Source of the DNA: Rallus limicola | Taxonomy: Eukaryota > Chordata > Aves > Gruiformes > Rallidae | Assembly (NCBI GenBank): GCA_022605955.1 | Contig: JAKCOZ010000007.1 | Coordinates: 17,776,001 to 17,840,000, forward strand | DNA length: 64,000 nt | Reading direction: 5' to 3' | Shown here: piece by piece, positions 36,791 to 49,625 of the stretch | Layout of the letters: every line of letters begins with the position of its first letter | Numbering within the stretch: position 1 is the stretch's first letter | Made by a program: the position numbers and the translations under genes | Notes under the pieces: model-generated | What the model was told of the DNA's origin: nothing | Databases searched by the model: none | What the model saw: only the letters and a program-made list of their open reading frames with translations

Positions 36791-39700
36791 GCTGTTTGAC
36801 GGATGATGTGTTTAGAGACAAATGAGAGTCTTGGGGGCAGGTCTTCCCTCCCACAATGTACTGCTACATCCAGGCTTTTTCCAGGAATTGTCTTATAGTC
36901 ATCTTATTTGGTCAGACTCCAAGGAATTGGCTCAGTTTCTTACTGTTAATGAAAATTAAGTTTCAATAAACCTCCTTAACCTTGGGTTTTTATTGAGCAG
37001 GATATATTAGAATAGACCTAAACTTAGGTTAATATCGGTGACAAAAGCCTTTAGCACTGGGTCTTTGGTGCTGATAAAATTTATAGCTTTCTACTGTTTT
37101 TTTTTTTCCTTTCCTATAAACCAGGACCCAAGTTCCTATTTCCTCACCATGAGGTGTGTATTGATTATTGCCTTTTATATAAGTATCATATTATAGCAGG
37201 AGTCAATAAATACCAGACCTTCTTCTCTGTCATGCTACAGTAGAATTTGGGGGAGGGAAGCAATGAACTACACTTTAATCCCACACCAAACATTCTGGTG
37301 ATGCTTATGAGTAGGGGAATGTTCACTTACATGCCTAACATTCTCATGAACAGTTTGGATTTGTGATTTTTATTAAAACAGTTTAACATCTACCATTGTT
37401 GCTGTGGTATCTTTAGGTAATTTGCTATAGAATGAGCCCATTAATGTGGCTCTGTTTACAGTTTAACAGTTCAGCTGTAAGATTTTCCTGAGATGTTGTG
37501 GGTTAGATATTTCTTTGCCTTTTAGTTATAAATATTGGATGGTTTCTTTCAGTAGTACACTGCTTCTAATTTAATAGAAAATGCTTCAGTAATTGAACTG
37601 GCTCTTTGAATGTTATATTAACAGGCTTAAGGAAACTGTGGTAGACTGTTCAGATGAAATAAATGTACACATATACTGTGTGATGATCGCCATTATTATT
37701 TTTATTAATAATGCTACTACTCCCAGGAAATAGTGCAAGAAAGACTTTTTTTTTTTTTGCCACAGACTGTTTCTGCAGCCTTTTTCATATCTGGAAGAAA
37801 TGTCATACAGAACGGCAGCCACACACCTTAAATTAGAGTCCAGTGAAAGTGATTATGTTGAGGAGTTCTGAGAGGTAGAGGTACTAATTTGTAGAAAGAT
37901 AATTAAAGAAAATCTGCATGCTGCATGTCTTCTCACATGTTTGGCCTTTGTGGTAGGGCATGCAGCTGGATATCAGAGCCCAGGCTCTACTTTTGTGACA
38001 GAGCGATCCTAATTTCTGGTTTTAGATACCTGTGAGAAAAAGGTACCTTCCTTTAAGAATAGGGAATTATTGTGCCAGTTGTTATTCTTAGGGATGATAC
38101 TAAAAGTCAGTATCTTCCCTTAGATCCATTCGTATGCAGATAGGCTTTTTTCCAGCAGAAAAAATTTTGGACTGGTGATATTAAATATGTTCTGCTTTGA
38201 CTTTTTAATTTTTTTTATTTAAATATTTAGTAAGCATTTGGCTTGTGTGCATGCTCTCTCCTGTCCTCATCTACACTGGATTTTCTCAGAGACTGGGAAT
38301 GGAAGGTGGGATGATAATGACTTCTTGTTTCTGATTTTGCAAAATGCCAAAATTGCTGCAGCAGTACTAAGATGGGCACTAGAAATGTCCCCCATAGTCA
38401 GTGCTCAGCAAATCAATGTATCATTTGTTTCTCACTGCCAATAGGAAGCATTAATATATATTTAAATTGTGCATTTCTTGCCTTCACATTCGTCTGCTGC
38501 TGTGGCACGGGTCTGGTGCTTAACTTCTCTTTTCAGCAATCTGGAAAAAATAGGAGGAGGCAAATATATCTGGAATGGCTATTGACTCTCCTCTATTTAA
38601 TACTGTGGTCAGGAAATGCTGTGGAGAGGTACTTTTTTAAAAAAAATCATGACCAGAAAGCACGTTGCTGAGAGATCAGCTGGTGCATGGTGTCCCTGTC
38701 AGGTGCATGTCAGCTCCTGTGTGGTTAACACCTGTCTGTGAGCTGTTAGTGCCTTTTTCCACTGTTACCCCACATGGACCAGTGCAGTGAAAGATGCACA
38801 TTCTCAGTCAGTGACTGGGAAGTAATTGGCAAAGAGTGAATTTACATAGTACTACAAACTTGTTCATAGTGTAGCAATACTCACAAGTTAGCTATTTTTT
38901 ATCAACAGAGCAACCACTGCATATTAAAGGCTCAGTGAAGTCAGAAATAAAGTCTACATACCATAGAAACACTTAGGGTATGTTTGTTGTCTTTCATTTT
39001 ATTTGCAGTCCTAATAAGATGTTAGAACCGGAGGTGGCTTTACTGTATTTCTTTCTATTGGCACCAAGAAGGCAAATATTAATTTCTTTCCTGAACCTAG
39101 TCCAACACTGCTGACCTTCTCCACTGTTTAAGCAGGACAGATACAAAATGCAAGGCCATAGGCTCCTCATACTTAGTGCTTGAACAAGAGCCAGGCTATG
39201 TCACTTAATTTCTCTAAGTGGTTGGATCCTTTACAGCCTTTTAAGAATAATGTCACCCACTACATGTGCTGTGTTAATACAGCAGAAGTATTCTTCAAGA
39301 CCATCTTTGTTGCCATATACTTAAGTCAGCAATTCAGATAAATCAAAGAAAAGTATAGGCAAACTTGCTCTGTGTCTTTCCTCATTACCTGTTGACTACT
39401 ACAATCAGGATTGCCCTAGCTGTGTGTGAGGATGGTGATAAGGCATCTACAGTAGCTTCCTGGTCAAAGTAGGAGGCACATGTACAGGTTTCTTCATGAC
39501 ATAAGGAAACTCTTTTTAAGGAAATATTTTAAACTAAACTATTGACTGGTCTAATTTGGGATTTCCCTCCACTCTTCTTAGTGATAGCAGACCCCTGTAT
39601 AATCAAGGATGCCAAAACTGGGGACAGACAGATGAAGTAAGTATCTCCACACATGAATAGGCAAGCAGCAGCCTGACTTGCCAGCCAGGAGCCTCAGATG

Positions 39701-41576
39701 CTGCTCATCTTCATGGAGATGGCTTCTCAGGGCATACTCACGTAGGGAGTCTCCTCCAACAGAGGCAAGACCTGCAGTCAGGAACTGTGGGCTGGGCATC
39801 CCCGCCTCACACAGGTACTTATCTCAGGTCTTCAGGAAAGGTCCTTGGGTGGGAAGTAGACAGTATTTACCTCTTACATGCTCCATAGTATTTTCTATTC
39901 ACTGTCCAGGTGTTCCTCTGCTCTGCATGCTGACTTCAGAGCTGTGGCCATGATTTCTAGGCAATGTAACGCTTAACCATATGATGTTTACATCCATGTG
40001 TGACTATGAATGAATGTTGCAAGTAGGAGTATACAGACTCCTTGGAAAAAAAAAACCCTCATCATTTTTTGTTACTGTGTGGTAATAACATATTTTAAAG
40101 CATTAATTTCAAACCCCTATCTAATTCTGAAAAAAGGAAAATAATGGCCCATGATGATTTTGATTTCACCGCTGTTGTCACAAACTCCTCATTTAAAACT
40201 GAGTTATCAAGTAAGAAATAAAATAATTCAAACTTAAGCATATCTCCATCCTTAGAATCTGAAACAAAAAAAAAAGTATTTTCAGGAAAGCTGTCAAGGA
40301 AAAAAGCACTGTCATTTGCATTCTTCTGGGAAGGTAAGACTTTCTATACTAAAACTGCAGGGATCCGAGAAAATAATTGATTTTTCTTCTTTTCTTTCAT
40401 GGTTTTTGGTTGTAAGCATCTGTCTTCATTATGTATATAATGTGATTTCATGTTTTATATCCATATAGGCAGTTTGGCCCTGGTCCTGAGAAGTCATATC
40501 TTTTATATCGTTCATGGCTTTCTTGAAACAATAGGAGCTCAGCATTACTGACACAAGGACATTTAGTTAGGAGTAGAACATTGCATATCTCCTGAAAATC
40601 TTGGTATTGATTCAAAGTAGAAAAGGAATGTGTCTGCATTAAGAAGATTTAGTGGGCTGGGATTGCATTCTGTGACCTGTTTTCCTTCACAGAACTTAGC
40701 TAGTATATTTTATGTTTTAAAGTAGCTGACTTTTTTGTTTGGTTAAGGTAACTGGATACTAGAGAGTGGGAACTGAAATGTCAGGAAGACTGAAAATAAG
40801 CACTATATATCATTCTTTCTTCCTGTATAGAATTTAATAATAAAGCATTGTTTTATTTACATTTGGATTTTTCCTAATTTTTTTTCATTACACTGTTATC
40901 AGAACATGAATGATAATACAGCTTTTGAAATTTAATATCAAATCTAATATCCCAGTAAGACAACTGCTGAATCTAGTAATTTTCCATTTGGCTTTGAACA
41001 AACCTTACTTGCTGCTGTTGTGGTTTTTGGGTGTTGGTTTTTTTTCCTTTTCATTTTCCTCAGGCTTTCTGATGTTTTGAATGGTTGTTACTGAAGCTAT
41101 TTTGTGCTCAATCAATCCAATGTTATGTCTCTCTTTTGGGGATCCAATTATTGACAGTCCTTTCTTGCAGGGCTATCAGGCAACTTGACACCAGCTATAT
41201 GGTGGGACTGTCCCAAGGCATCACCTTAGGATGTAAATCTCTAGTGACACTTTAGTGACTCAGAGGAGAGAGAGGATTAATCTGGCTGCAGTCTGGCCTG
41301 AGGTTTTGCAATTACTGCAGACCTGCCTTAGGTAAAACATACAGGATGTGTCACTGCAATGCTTAAAATATTTCAATCCTTTTTGCAGAAAATGTATTTC
41401 TTTTCTACTTCTAGGTTTGGTTTGGTTCTTCCCCTTCCCCCCTGCCCATTAATTATTGTTCTTTTACATCTTTTATAAACATTCTTAATGTTCCCACTGC
41501 ATCAAAAATTAACAAGACTTGACTCTGTTATAATAATGCTTTATTGCCATTAAAGAACTACAGTAAAGAGCCAGCC
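36791..41576. other. Unique non-coding sequence
   Basis: No gene, RNA or classifiable transposon was recognised. It has short homopolymers (T-runs at 37,099-37,108 and 37,746-37,758; A-runs near 40,046 and 40,267). The frame at 39,678-39,953 (+) has no recognisable domain. Confidence 0.55.
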
Positions 41577-42793
41577 TGTTGCTCATGCTGGCATAGTTTC
41601 TATTTTTGAGAAGACAACTTGCAGTTTTGCGTGGCTGGGTTCTGATGGAGAAAGAGAGGCTGCAGGGGTGGCTTCTGCAAGAAGCAGCCAGAAGCTCTGC
41701 AGGCCTGACAGAGCAAAGGCTCAAAGCCGAACTCATTGCTGACCAAGGCCGAGCCCATCATCAACAGTCACAGCACCTCTGGGAATCACATTTAGGAGGA
41801 AAAAAACGCAAGCAGCTGCTTTTTGCCACTATAGATGGGAGTGAGAAGATGTAAGAAGCTGTGCAGACACCAAAGCCAGTGAAGGAGAAGAGGAGGTGCC
41901 CATGTGCCAGAGAGAAAGATGCTCCTGCAGCCTGTGGAGAAACTCTTGGTGGAGCGGGTGTCCCCCTGCAGCTGAGACCCCAGCTGCGGCCGGTGGAGAG
42001 GCCCCACACTGGAGCAGGTAACGACATACATGAGATGCTGTGACCCACATTGGAGCAAACCTCTGTCAGCACCTGCAGCCCATGGAGAGAGACAGAAACA
42101 CCGAGATGAGTGAGAGAGAGATTCACACTGGAGCAGGTTTGCCTAGGAGGGGAGGCTTGTGACCCCATGGAGGACCAGGCTGAAGCAGTCTGGGCTTGAG
42201 AGACTGAGAGACATTCTATGATTTATGACTGTGCCCCATAGCAGTGACCCATGCTGGGGCAGCTGATGAAGAACTGAGGCTCGGTGGGAAAGGACTCATG
42301 TTGGAGACATTTATGGATGACTGTCTCCCATGGGTGGGACCCCACACTGCAGCAGGGGAAGGGTGTAAGGAATGTCCACTCCAGCTAAGAAGGAAAACCA
42401 CCTGTGAGGAACTGACCAAAACTCTCATTCCTTGCCCAACCCCATGCCACAATGAGGTGGGGAGAGAAGGGAGAGAAATCATGACTAAAGTGAAGTCTGC
42501 TAAGAAGGGAGGGGTAGGTGAAGGTGCTTTTATGATCTGGTTGCACTTCTCATTATCCGACTCTGGTGTCACTGGGTGTGCAGTGCAGTGTAATAAATTA
42601 GAGAGTTTTCTTTCCTTTATTCTGTGTTGAGTCCATTTTGCCCATGATGCTGATTGTGGAATGACTCTCTCTGTCCTTATCTTGACTCCTAAGCCTCTCA
42701 ATATCTATTTTCTCCCCTTTCCATCTGAAAAGGGGAGTGATAGAGCAGCTTTTGTGGGCATTTGGCTTCCAGTCAGAGTCAAACCACCACACA
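41577..42793 (-). mobile_element. ERVL-like solo LTR, near full length (~1.2 kb)
   Basis: Read on the minus strand it starts TGTGTGGTGGTTTGACTCTG (42,793 downward) and ends ...GCATGAGCAACA at 41,577, giving TG...CA termini. The first ~430 bp match the LTR fragment at 14,200. The middle holds a series of related GGAGCAG-centred units. No gag, pol or env sequence flanks it, so it is probably a solo LTR left by recombination. I found no convincing 5-bp target-site duplication at these boundaries, so the 3' end may extend further or the duplication has decayed. Confidence 0.85.
41990..42360 (-). repeat. Imperfect GGAGCAG unit array inside the LTR
   Basis: Related units of the form 'cacactggagcagg' recur at about 42,005, 42,046 (attggagcaa), 42,128, 42,252 (gctggggcag) and 42,345 (cactgcagcagg). 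They are separated by sequences resembling 'ccatggagaga'. Such irregular internal units are typical of this avian LTR type and vary in number between copies. Confidence 0.6.
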
Positions 42794-44312
42794 ACTCAGT
42801 GGAAAATCCTTGCCCAGTTAAGCACTGATTGTCAGGAACAGAATTAGTCTTTGCCCATTTATCTCTTTTTCTATTAATCAGTACCTTGAAGCCTCATCTG
42901 AGATGGCACCTTTTGAACCAGTCAACCTATGAATTGCTTGTGAGGAGGGTTCTTGCCTCTGGGAGTGCCCAGGCTGGAGAGATCAGATGGATGGTGGGAG
43001 AAGCAGCAGAGGGGTGACCTGACATACCCACAGCAGCTCACTGCTGCCAACTGGGCCAGATCCATCTCCTCTCCTTTACCCCAAACTTCACTCTCTGCTG
43101 TGCTAGTCCAGTAGTTTTCCAAGCTGCAGGGAGGCTGTAATTGGGGAATTGGGTGTCTGAATGACTCTGGAGAGCTTCAGAGTGTTTACAATGTGTTCAC
43201 TTTTGCCAAACCCATGAGTTAAAATTAATTCTGCAGAGGATTTCTAAAGATCTCTGGTTATAGCCAACATCTTTCATATTCAATCAACTCTCCTTTATGT
43301 CTTTTAGATGCTGTCCACAGTCCTGGAACCCTCATATTTTTCCCTTGAAAAAGAAGCATTTACTTGTGCTATACTTTACGAGGTCTCAGATCTGGGGGCT
43401 TTAAATACTTTTCAGAATAGGAGCAAAGTGAAGGTTGTGAATACCTACATCCAAACATGAGTGTGTTACTTTTGTTACTGCTTGTCATTATTTTGCCTGG
43501 TAATGAAGGCAACTTTAGACTTTCAAGGGCAAAAAGGTAAAATTAGGCTATGAAACATAGAGGAGAGATTGTGCTGCATGAAAGACAAAAGGAGAATAAA
43601 ACCCTAAACATCACAAAGCCCTGGGTTTGTGAAAACTGCTCTCAATATATGTGGAAACAGTAACAAAATCTGTGATAAAATAGAGCTGACAGAAATGTGA
43701 ATTTCTTTCTCCAGGTGGCCACGTGAATTTTTCTATGCAGCTTTGTCATGTATTTTATCTGGTACCACCAGACTTCTTAACACTCTCAATTCACTTGTGA
43801 GACTAAACAGTTCCTTCACTAGACAATGCTGTACTTTTTGTAGGAATCACATAATTCTCATTAATTTTAATGAGCATTTAATGCATCTCAAGTGTGTTAT
43901 TTTTATATCCTGAAATTTGTGACTGTTGAATGATTAGAAGCGTGAATTCTTATTATTTGGCCTGCACTGCACTTGAGAACTGGTTGTTCCCAGCAAAGTG
44001 ATGGAGCAGCACTGCTCAAGGTATATCTTTATTCCTTCTGAGTGAAGAATTAAAGATCTTGCACCTCTGTGCCCTAATACAGATTAATGAAATACACAAT
44101 TTTAAGGCAGTCATAAGTCTTTTACAATGGAGTTTTCTTTGGTTCAAATGAACACTAGAAATTCACTGGCAAACTCAGAAACAAGAAACTCAGGTTGTCA
44201 GAAGAGTATCATTGTCCTGTCAAAGCATCCAGTTCCACTGACATTGTTGTACTGTTATGCAGTATTTACCTGTGTTTAGTTCTTGTTATTTATTTACATT
44301 TCAGAAAGATGG

Positions 44313-44352
44313 GCTTCTTTCTCTTATCTCAGAGCTTCTTTCTCTTATCCCA
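44313..44352 (+). repeat. 21-bp tandem duplication
   Basis: 'gcttctttctcttatctca' at 44,313 is followed 21 bases later by 'gcttctttctcttatccca', differing at one position. A small local duplication, likely by replication slippage. Confidence 0.75.
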
Positions 44353-47300
44353 CGTCAAAGAGCTTTACTGACAATGTCAGTCTTTCCCCAGGTAGTTGAC
44401 CACTTAATCAGAGAAAGCCAGTTCCTTAAATTATACAGTTGGATTGGGACCTGTATATTGGATTATATCAACTTTATTAAATTTTGCTTTTATGCATTTT
44501 CATTGGCAGAACTTTCTGCAAATGGAATAAAGACCTTTTGAATTTTCCTCTTGCTTGATCAGAACATGCTGTTCTCCTTTTGCTTTCCCCATCCTTCCTA
44601 TTCTTGATCAAACTCTAGTCGACCAAATTATGAGTGGTAACAAGCCAGCCAAAACCTAAATCCAATCAGCAATGCAGATATTAAAAGTAGTGACTAATAT
44701 CTGGAGGGGGGGAATCTTCCCTTATTGCCATTTACAACTTAGGTCTGAGGCTGAGTAATTACTACTGCAGGGTAATTTAATCCTGTTTTATTAACACTGA
44801 CTTACATCTCAGAGAGGAGTTCAGGGATCCAGGAGGACATCCATTTTCTGTGAAATACTGCCCCATTTAAGGAAATTAAATAGTAATCTGCAGTTTAATT
44901 GCAACAACATAAAAGAATAAAGGAGGAGTAGCATTTGAGCATGGAATAATTATTGGGTTTGTGGGGTTTTTTGGTCTTGTGACCATGCTAATTAAGCTGT
45001 CCAGCACTTTGTTTGCACATACCCTTGTTTTTCTGGCATTCTTCTCATGCCTACATATTTTGTGGGTTCAAGGTTCATCAGACAGGTGGGGAAGAAGGTT
45101 TCTCCGAAGCTTTGTTGCCGCTGAGGTCCTTCTCTATCAGTGAATCTGACTGTAAAAGGCCTCTGTAACGAAAGCCCAGCACTGCAGCCTGTGACCACAG
45201 TATCCAGCAAGGTCAGAGTTCTCTTTAATGTATGTGTGGAGTCTTGAATTCAGTCAGCTATGCTGCTGGCAAAGCAGAGCATATTAAATGGTTCCAAAGC
45301 AGTGAATCATAAGGGAGTTTTTTGGGGTTGGTTGTTTGGGGTTTTTTTACATGAGTTTTCATTTTCCCCTAACGATAATGCAACACTGGCATTATGGCTA
45401 TCTCAAGGTGTCAATGTTTCCAAGCTACTACCCCCTGCATAACTCTCTAGCTGTCAAGGTTCAAGCCTGGGTTTAAATAGTTGTTTGGAAAAAATGAGCA
45501 GTCACAGGTGATTTCAAGGATATGGCTTTTTAGTAATTGCAAAGTATGGATTTGTCCCTCTAACATTTTTCAGTGCATGTTCCAATAACCAATACACCCT
45601 TGTTTGCAAGGCTGACACTCAGATGCAAATGAGTACATGAAAAAAGAATTCTCCCTGTACTGAAAGCAGCAGTCACAAGCAAAGATTATAAACAATCAAT
45701 TGGCTGAATTACAGTTGCAGAAAACATTTGTTGAATAGTTTCAATTAACGAGCATCTTGTGAGAATCAATGTCGCTTAGGATTTGATCTGTGGCTATATA
45801 TTAATTGAGCTAGGTCCAAGTGACTACTCCCAAGTCCAGAGTATTTTTCCAAAGTCTGAAACTTTTGTCTCCTCTGACCCTAACTTTGGTGTGTTTTGTG
45901 GATCTGAAGGAAGTCTCTAGGGCTCATCTGAGCTTTGTTACTGCGGAGAAAGAAGAATATCATGTCCACAGCACAGAGAGAAGCTCTAGGGTCTGTGCTG
46001 CTGCTGCAGAAAATGTGGGGTTGCGCTTTGCAAAGGAGCGATCTGTGTTTACCAGGGCAGGGCTGATGCTGGGAGTGGGGTTCACGTGTGCCCCCACCAG
46101 CAGACCTGCCCTGATACTGGTGGTATGACTGAAGGGCCAGAGGCAGAAGGGTCTGCTAGGAAAGAGGGCAATTTGTAATACTGTCTATTCCCAGCATGGA
46201 CCAGCATAAATTAGCTGCAAATTCTGGTATGTAAACTGTTCTGTGAATTTAAACTATGATTAAAACCACAAGATGGAGGTTGAGCTGCGGGTCTTTCTAG
46301 CCTAATATTCTGCCTCTAGCAGTGGGTGAGAGCAGATGCTTTGGGAAGTGTGTAGGAACATAAATAGGGATCCTTTCCCTGCTAAACCTGCTCAGCAGTC
46401 AGCAGTTTAGGGATTATGCAGTTCACCACTCAGCAAAAGAATAAAATATCTAGGAAGATATCCATGTTCTGGACATCTGTGTAGTCTTTGTGGAAACAAA
46501 GTGATTAATTTTGTTCCATCAGAGGTCATTTCAGGCAATGCAATGCAGTTTGTCATGTTCAGGAGTGAGAAGACTTGACTGGGCAATAACAACTCACTAC
46601 TGTTTGATATTTGCAATGCAGCAAGGTGTAGGTACCTCAAGGGAAAGAGGGCTGCTATTTTGGGCTCTGTGTACACGGCTAATAGAGAAATCTATCCCCA
46701 TTTCTGATGTGACACAGTTTAACATTCACACTGCGTCTGTCATCAACAACTGATCAGTCTACAGTCGATTGCAACAGAAGATGCAGAAAATCAGAGGATG
46801 ATCATTCAAATAAGGACCCATCATAAAACTGCCTTCTCTAGTGAGATGGCAGGAGGAAGATGAAGGGAAGAGTTGCTTCTATCATTTGTAATAGTCATAG
46901 CTGTTCACAATTGCTTTAATGCTGTGTGCTATAGCTTCAGAAGTACAGAGAAAGCTTGGTGCAAACATGCTTGCAGCCATTGTTCTCTGAGGTGCAACTG
47001 ATGTTACAGGAGAAGGGTGGATTTGCGGTTTCTATGCTTTTGTTCTGTTTGCGTGCACGTGTGGGAAGTTGAGTAGCTTTCAGGCTTAGGGAGAAATGGC
47101 TGTGTCGCAATGAGAGTTAAATCCTGGCTTTATTGAAATCAGTGGTTAAATCCAGCATGTAGGAAGGTTTTTTTTAAAAAGCAGAGCATAAATCCAATTT
47201 GAGATTTCTTATTACTAACCTTGTGCAAATATAATTCTTCTATACGAATTATCTTCATATCATGTCAAAAGTGAGAGAGTATTGGGATAGTTTCCCCCCA

Positions 47301-49405
47301 GAGGTCTGTCAGAGTTTTTCATAGCTGAATTTTATCATTGTCACTGATACAGTTTTCTTCCAGGATTTCTCTTCACTGGAGTCTGATAATTATGCTGACT
47401 GGTTTGGTGACTATTTCCATGGGGAACTAGTCTAAAGAGCACTGTTATTCTTCTCACTTGCAACTGCAGTAAGTGTTGAACCTGTAATGGAAATGGTGTT
47501 GCATTAAACTAATACCTCTGTGGAGGGTCTAGGAGGGGGAAGCTGGACCAAGACATTTACTTTTTCCAGATTATTTGGAGTTCAGATTCATGACTAAATT
47601 GCAACTGTGCTTTGGGGCTTGGGATGTAGGATAGCATGTTGGAAATGACCTCATCACATCCTTCCTTGCTGAGCTCAGATAATGCTAAAGCAATATGGAC
47701 TTGATGGAGGAAAGGCAGTTACTTTGCTGCCTGCAATGGGAGTTACCAAATGTTTGACAGCTTTGGCTTCTAGAGGAAAGATACTGCCACCCAGACCGAC
47801 CTTCTAATGACATTGTGCAGTTTGAGAAGCAGAAGAACTGTGAACATTATTTGGAAACAACATTCCTGTGCTTGAAGAATATAAGGTATGATTTGAATAA
47901 GAAGTCTTCCTTGAAGTTTCTCCCCCTTCTGAGGTTACTGCCCTTGTCATCCCTACTTAGCAATTTTGTTCTTCAATATTTTGAGCTCCTTTATGACTCT
48001 GCTTTTTTGCCCAGTCATCTTATTTCTAAATAGCCAAGTATTAAGGTCCACTAATTATTAGAGGCAGGCAGTACCATAAACAATAGGAAAATTAATTGTA
48101 AGAGAACATGAAATAATTCAGTTAAGCATAATAGCCTTAGAGTGGGTGAGCACTAAAGTGTTAGTGGACGTGCAGTGATTCATCTGCTTACTCTTAACAG
48201 CTACCATTCAAATTGATTTTAAATACTGTAAACAAAAATCTTTTTGTGGTGTGCTTGGAACTGTAATACAGCTGCAAAGTTCCAGAGGAAAATGCTGCAT
48301 TGCAGCTCTCCTTCTGTTTCATAGCAAATCTCTGCTGGCATGTAACATGCAGAGGAGGAGCTTCAACACAAGCAGGCTGTTTTCAGCTTCATTATGCAGA
48401 TCAGCCGTCTCTATCATCCACATTATAAAAACATCTTTAACTTCCTTTGGGGATGGAGGAGAGAGAGAGTAAGGGAAGACTGGGGGAAAAAAAGAAAAGG
48501 AAGAGGTCAGACAGCTTACACGCTGATTTCCCCTGGTATTACTGTTTCAGCGCCTCTCAAAGTGCAGTGGTTTTGCCTTTGTACAGATCCAACAGATTTT
48601 GACATCCACGTTGTTTAATTTCAACTATTGCTTATCACTGGGATTTAGTATTAGGCTTTGTGGCAGTGTTTTGGGTGAGTCTGAAAGAAGTATTCTGTAA
48701 TGCTTTAGCCAACAGGCTACTTTACTTGAGGCTGTGATTCATGGCTGATTGCTAACGCTAGGAAAAGTGGAGACCTTCCAAATAACCTTGAAGCAGAGCT
48801 GACCGACAGCTCCTCATGTGCTTTTAAAGGTGGGGAAGGGGCAGGTAAAAAAGGGAGGAGGGATTTAGGTGTCCCATATATTCAGCATTTATGTTTTGTA
48901 GCTTGCCTCCCAAAGAAAACTCCCTGTTTTTCTGCAGTTTCTTAGAATTCTTTAAGAAAGGAAGGAGAATCATATGCTGCGGATAGTGCCAGGCTGAGAG
49001 GAGGGCAGTCCTTGAATGGTCCTGGGGAACAGATTTGTGTAAATGAGATGATTCGGTGCTGTGTCATACCAGGTGAAAGATGAGATTTAGGGGAGGGTTC
49101 TGCAACCCTCTCAGTGGAACTTGGCAAAATGTCAGGGAGAAGAACACCAGGAACCCACAGGACAAGAACTAATATAGGAACTCCCAAGGTCCCGTCCTAC
49201 CCAGCAGAGAATAGGCAGATTATCCCTTCCAGCAAGAGTAGATTGAAAATGAAAACAGGTGAACTACAGTAAGGTTTTTTTGCCATTGACACACTGTAGG
49301 TTAATAGGGAAGCCTTCCGGAAAGTTTAGCTATCCAAAAAGGATACACAGAGGTCCTAGTCTCTGGATTTCAGCAATGCAGGGATTGCAAAATGGAAACT
49401 TCTTC

Positions 49406-49422
49406 TTTTTTTTTTTTTTTTT
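49406..49422 (+). repeat. Poly(T) tract
   Basis: A run of 17 T with no associated retroposon recognised. It lies about 120 bp from a CR1 scrap that has its own separate end. Confidence 0.8.
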
Positions 49423-49541
49423 GAGAAAAGAGGAAATGGGAATAAAAAACCTTAAAAAAATATGTATCACGACTGACCCACAAAACAACCAATAAAAATA
49501 CAGGAGCAGTAAGGTGTTGCTATTGTTTCCCAGCTATATTT

Positions 49542-49625
49542 TCACAGAATCATAATATTTAAGGTTGGGAAAAAACACTAGGATCATCAGATCCAACTGT
49601 CTGTGCAATTTTTAACTTTGTCATA
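49542..49625 (-). mobile_element. CR1 LINE, small 3'-end scrap (reverse orientation)
   Basis: 'tcacagaatcataatattta', 'aggttgggaaaaaacactag' and 'gatcatcagatccaactgtc' correspond to an inverted CR1 3' tail of the 'catctagtccaac' type. Fewer than 90 bp remain. Confidence 0.75.

Larger units (their letters stand above)
42794..49541. other. Unique non-coding sequence
   Basis: No gene or transposon was recognised over 6.7 kb. It contains a short tandem duplication (44,313-44,354) and a palindromic TTAATTTTAATG motif near 43,854. Open frames here are short and featureless. Confidence 0.5.

Noticed and set aside
41606..42701. Several long frames on both strands around 41.6-42.7 kb
   Set aside because: They all lie within the ERVL-like LTR, which is GC-richer and stop-poor but non-coding.
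45820..46128. 102-codon plus-strand frame with a GC-rich end
   Set aside because: No recognised family, and it opens without a supporting acceptor or start context.
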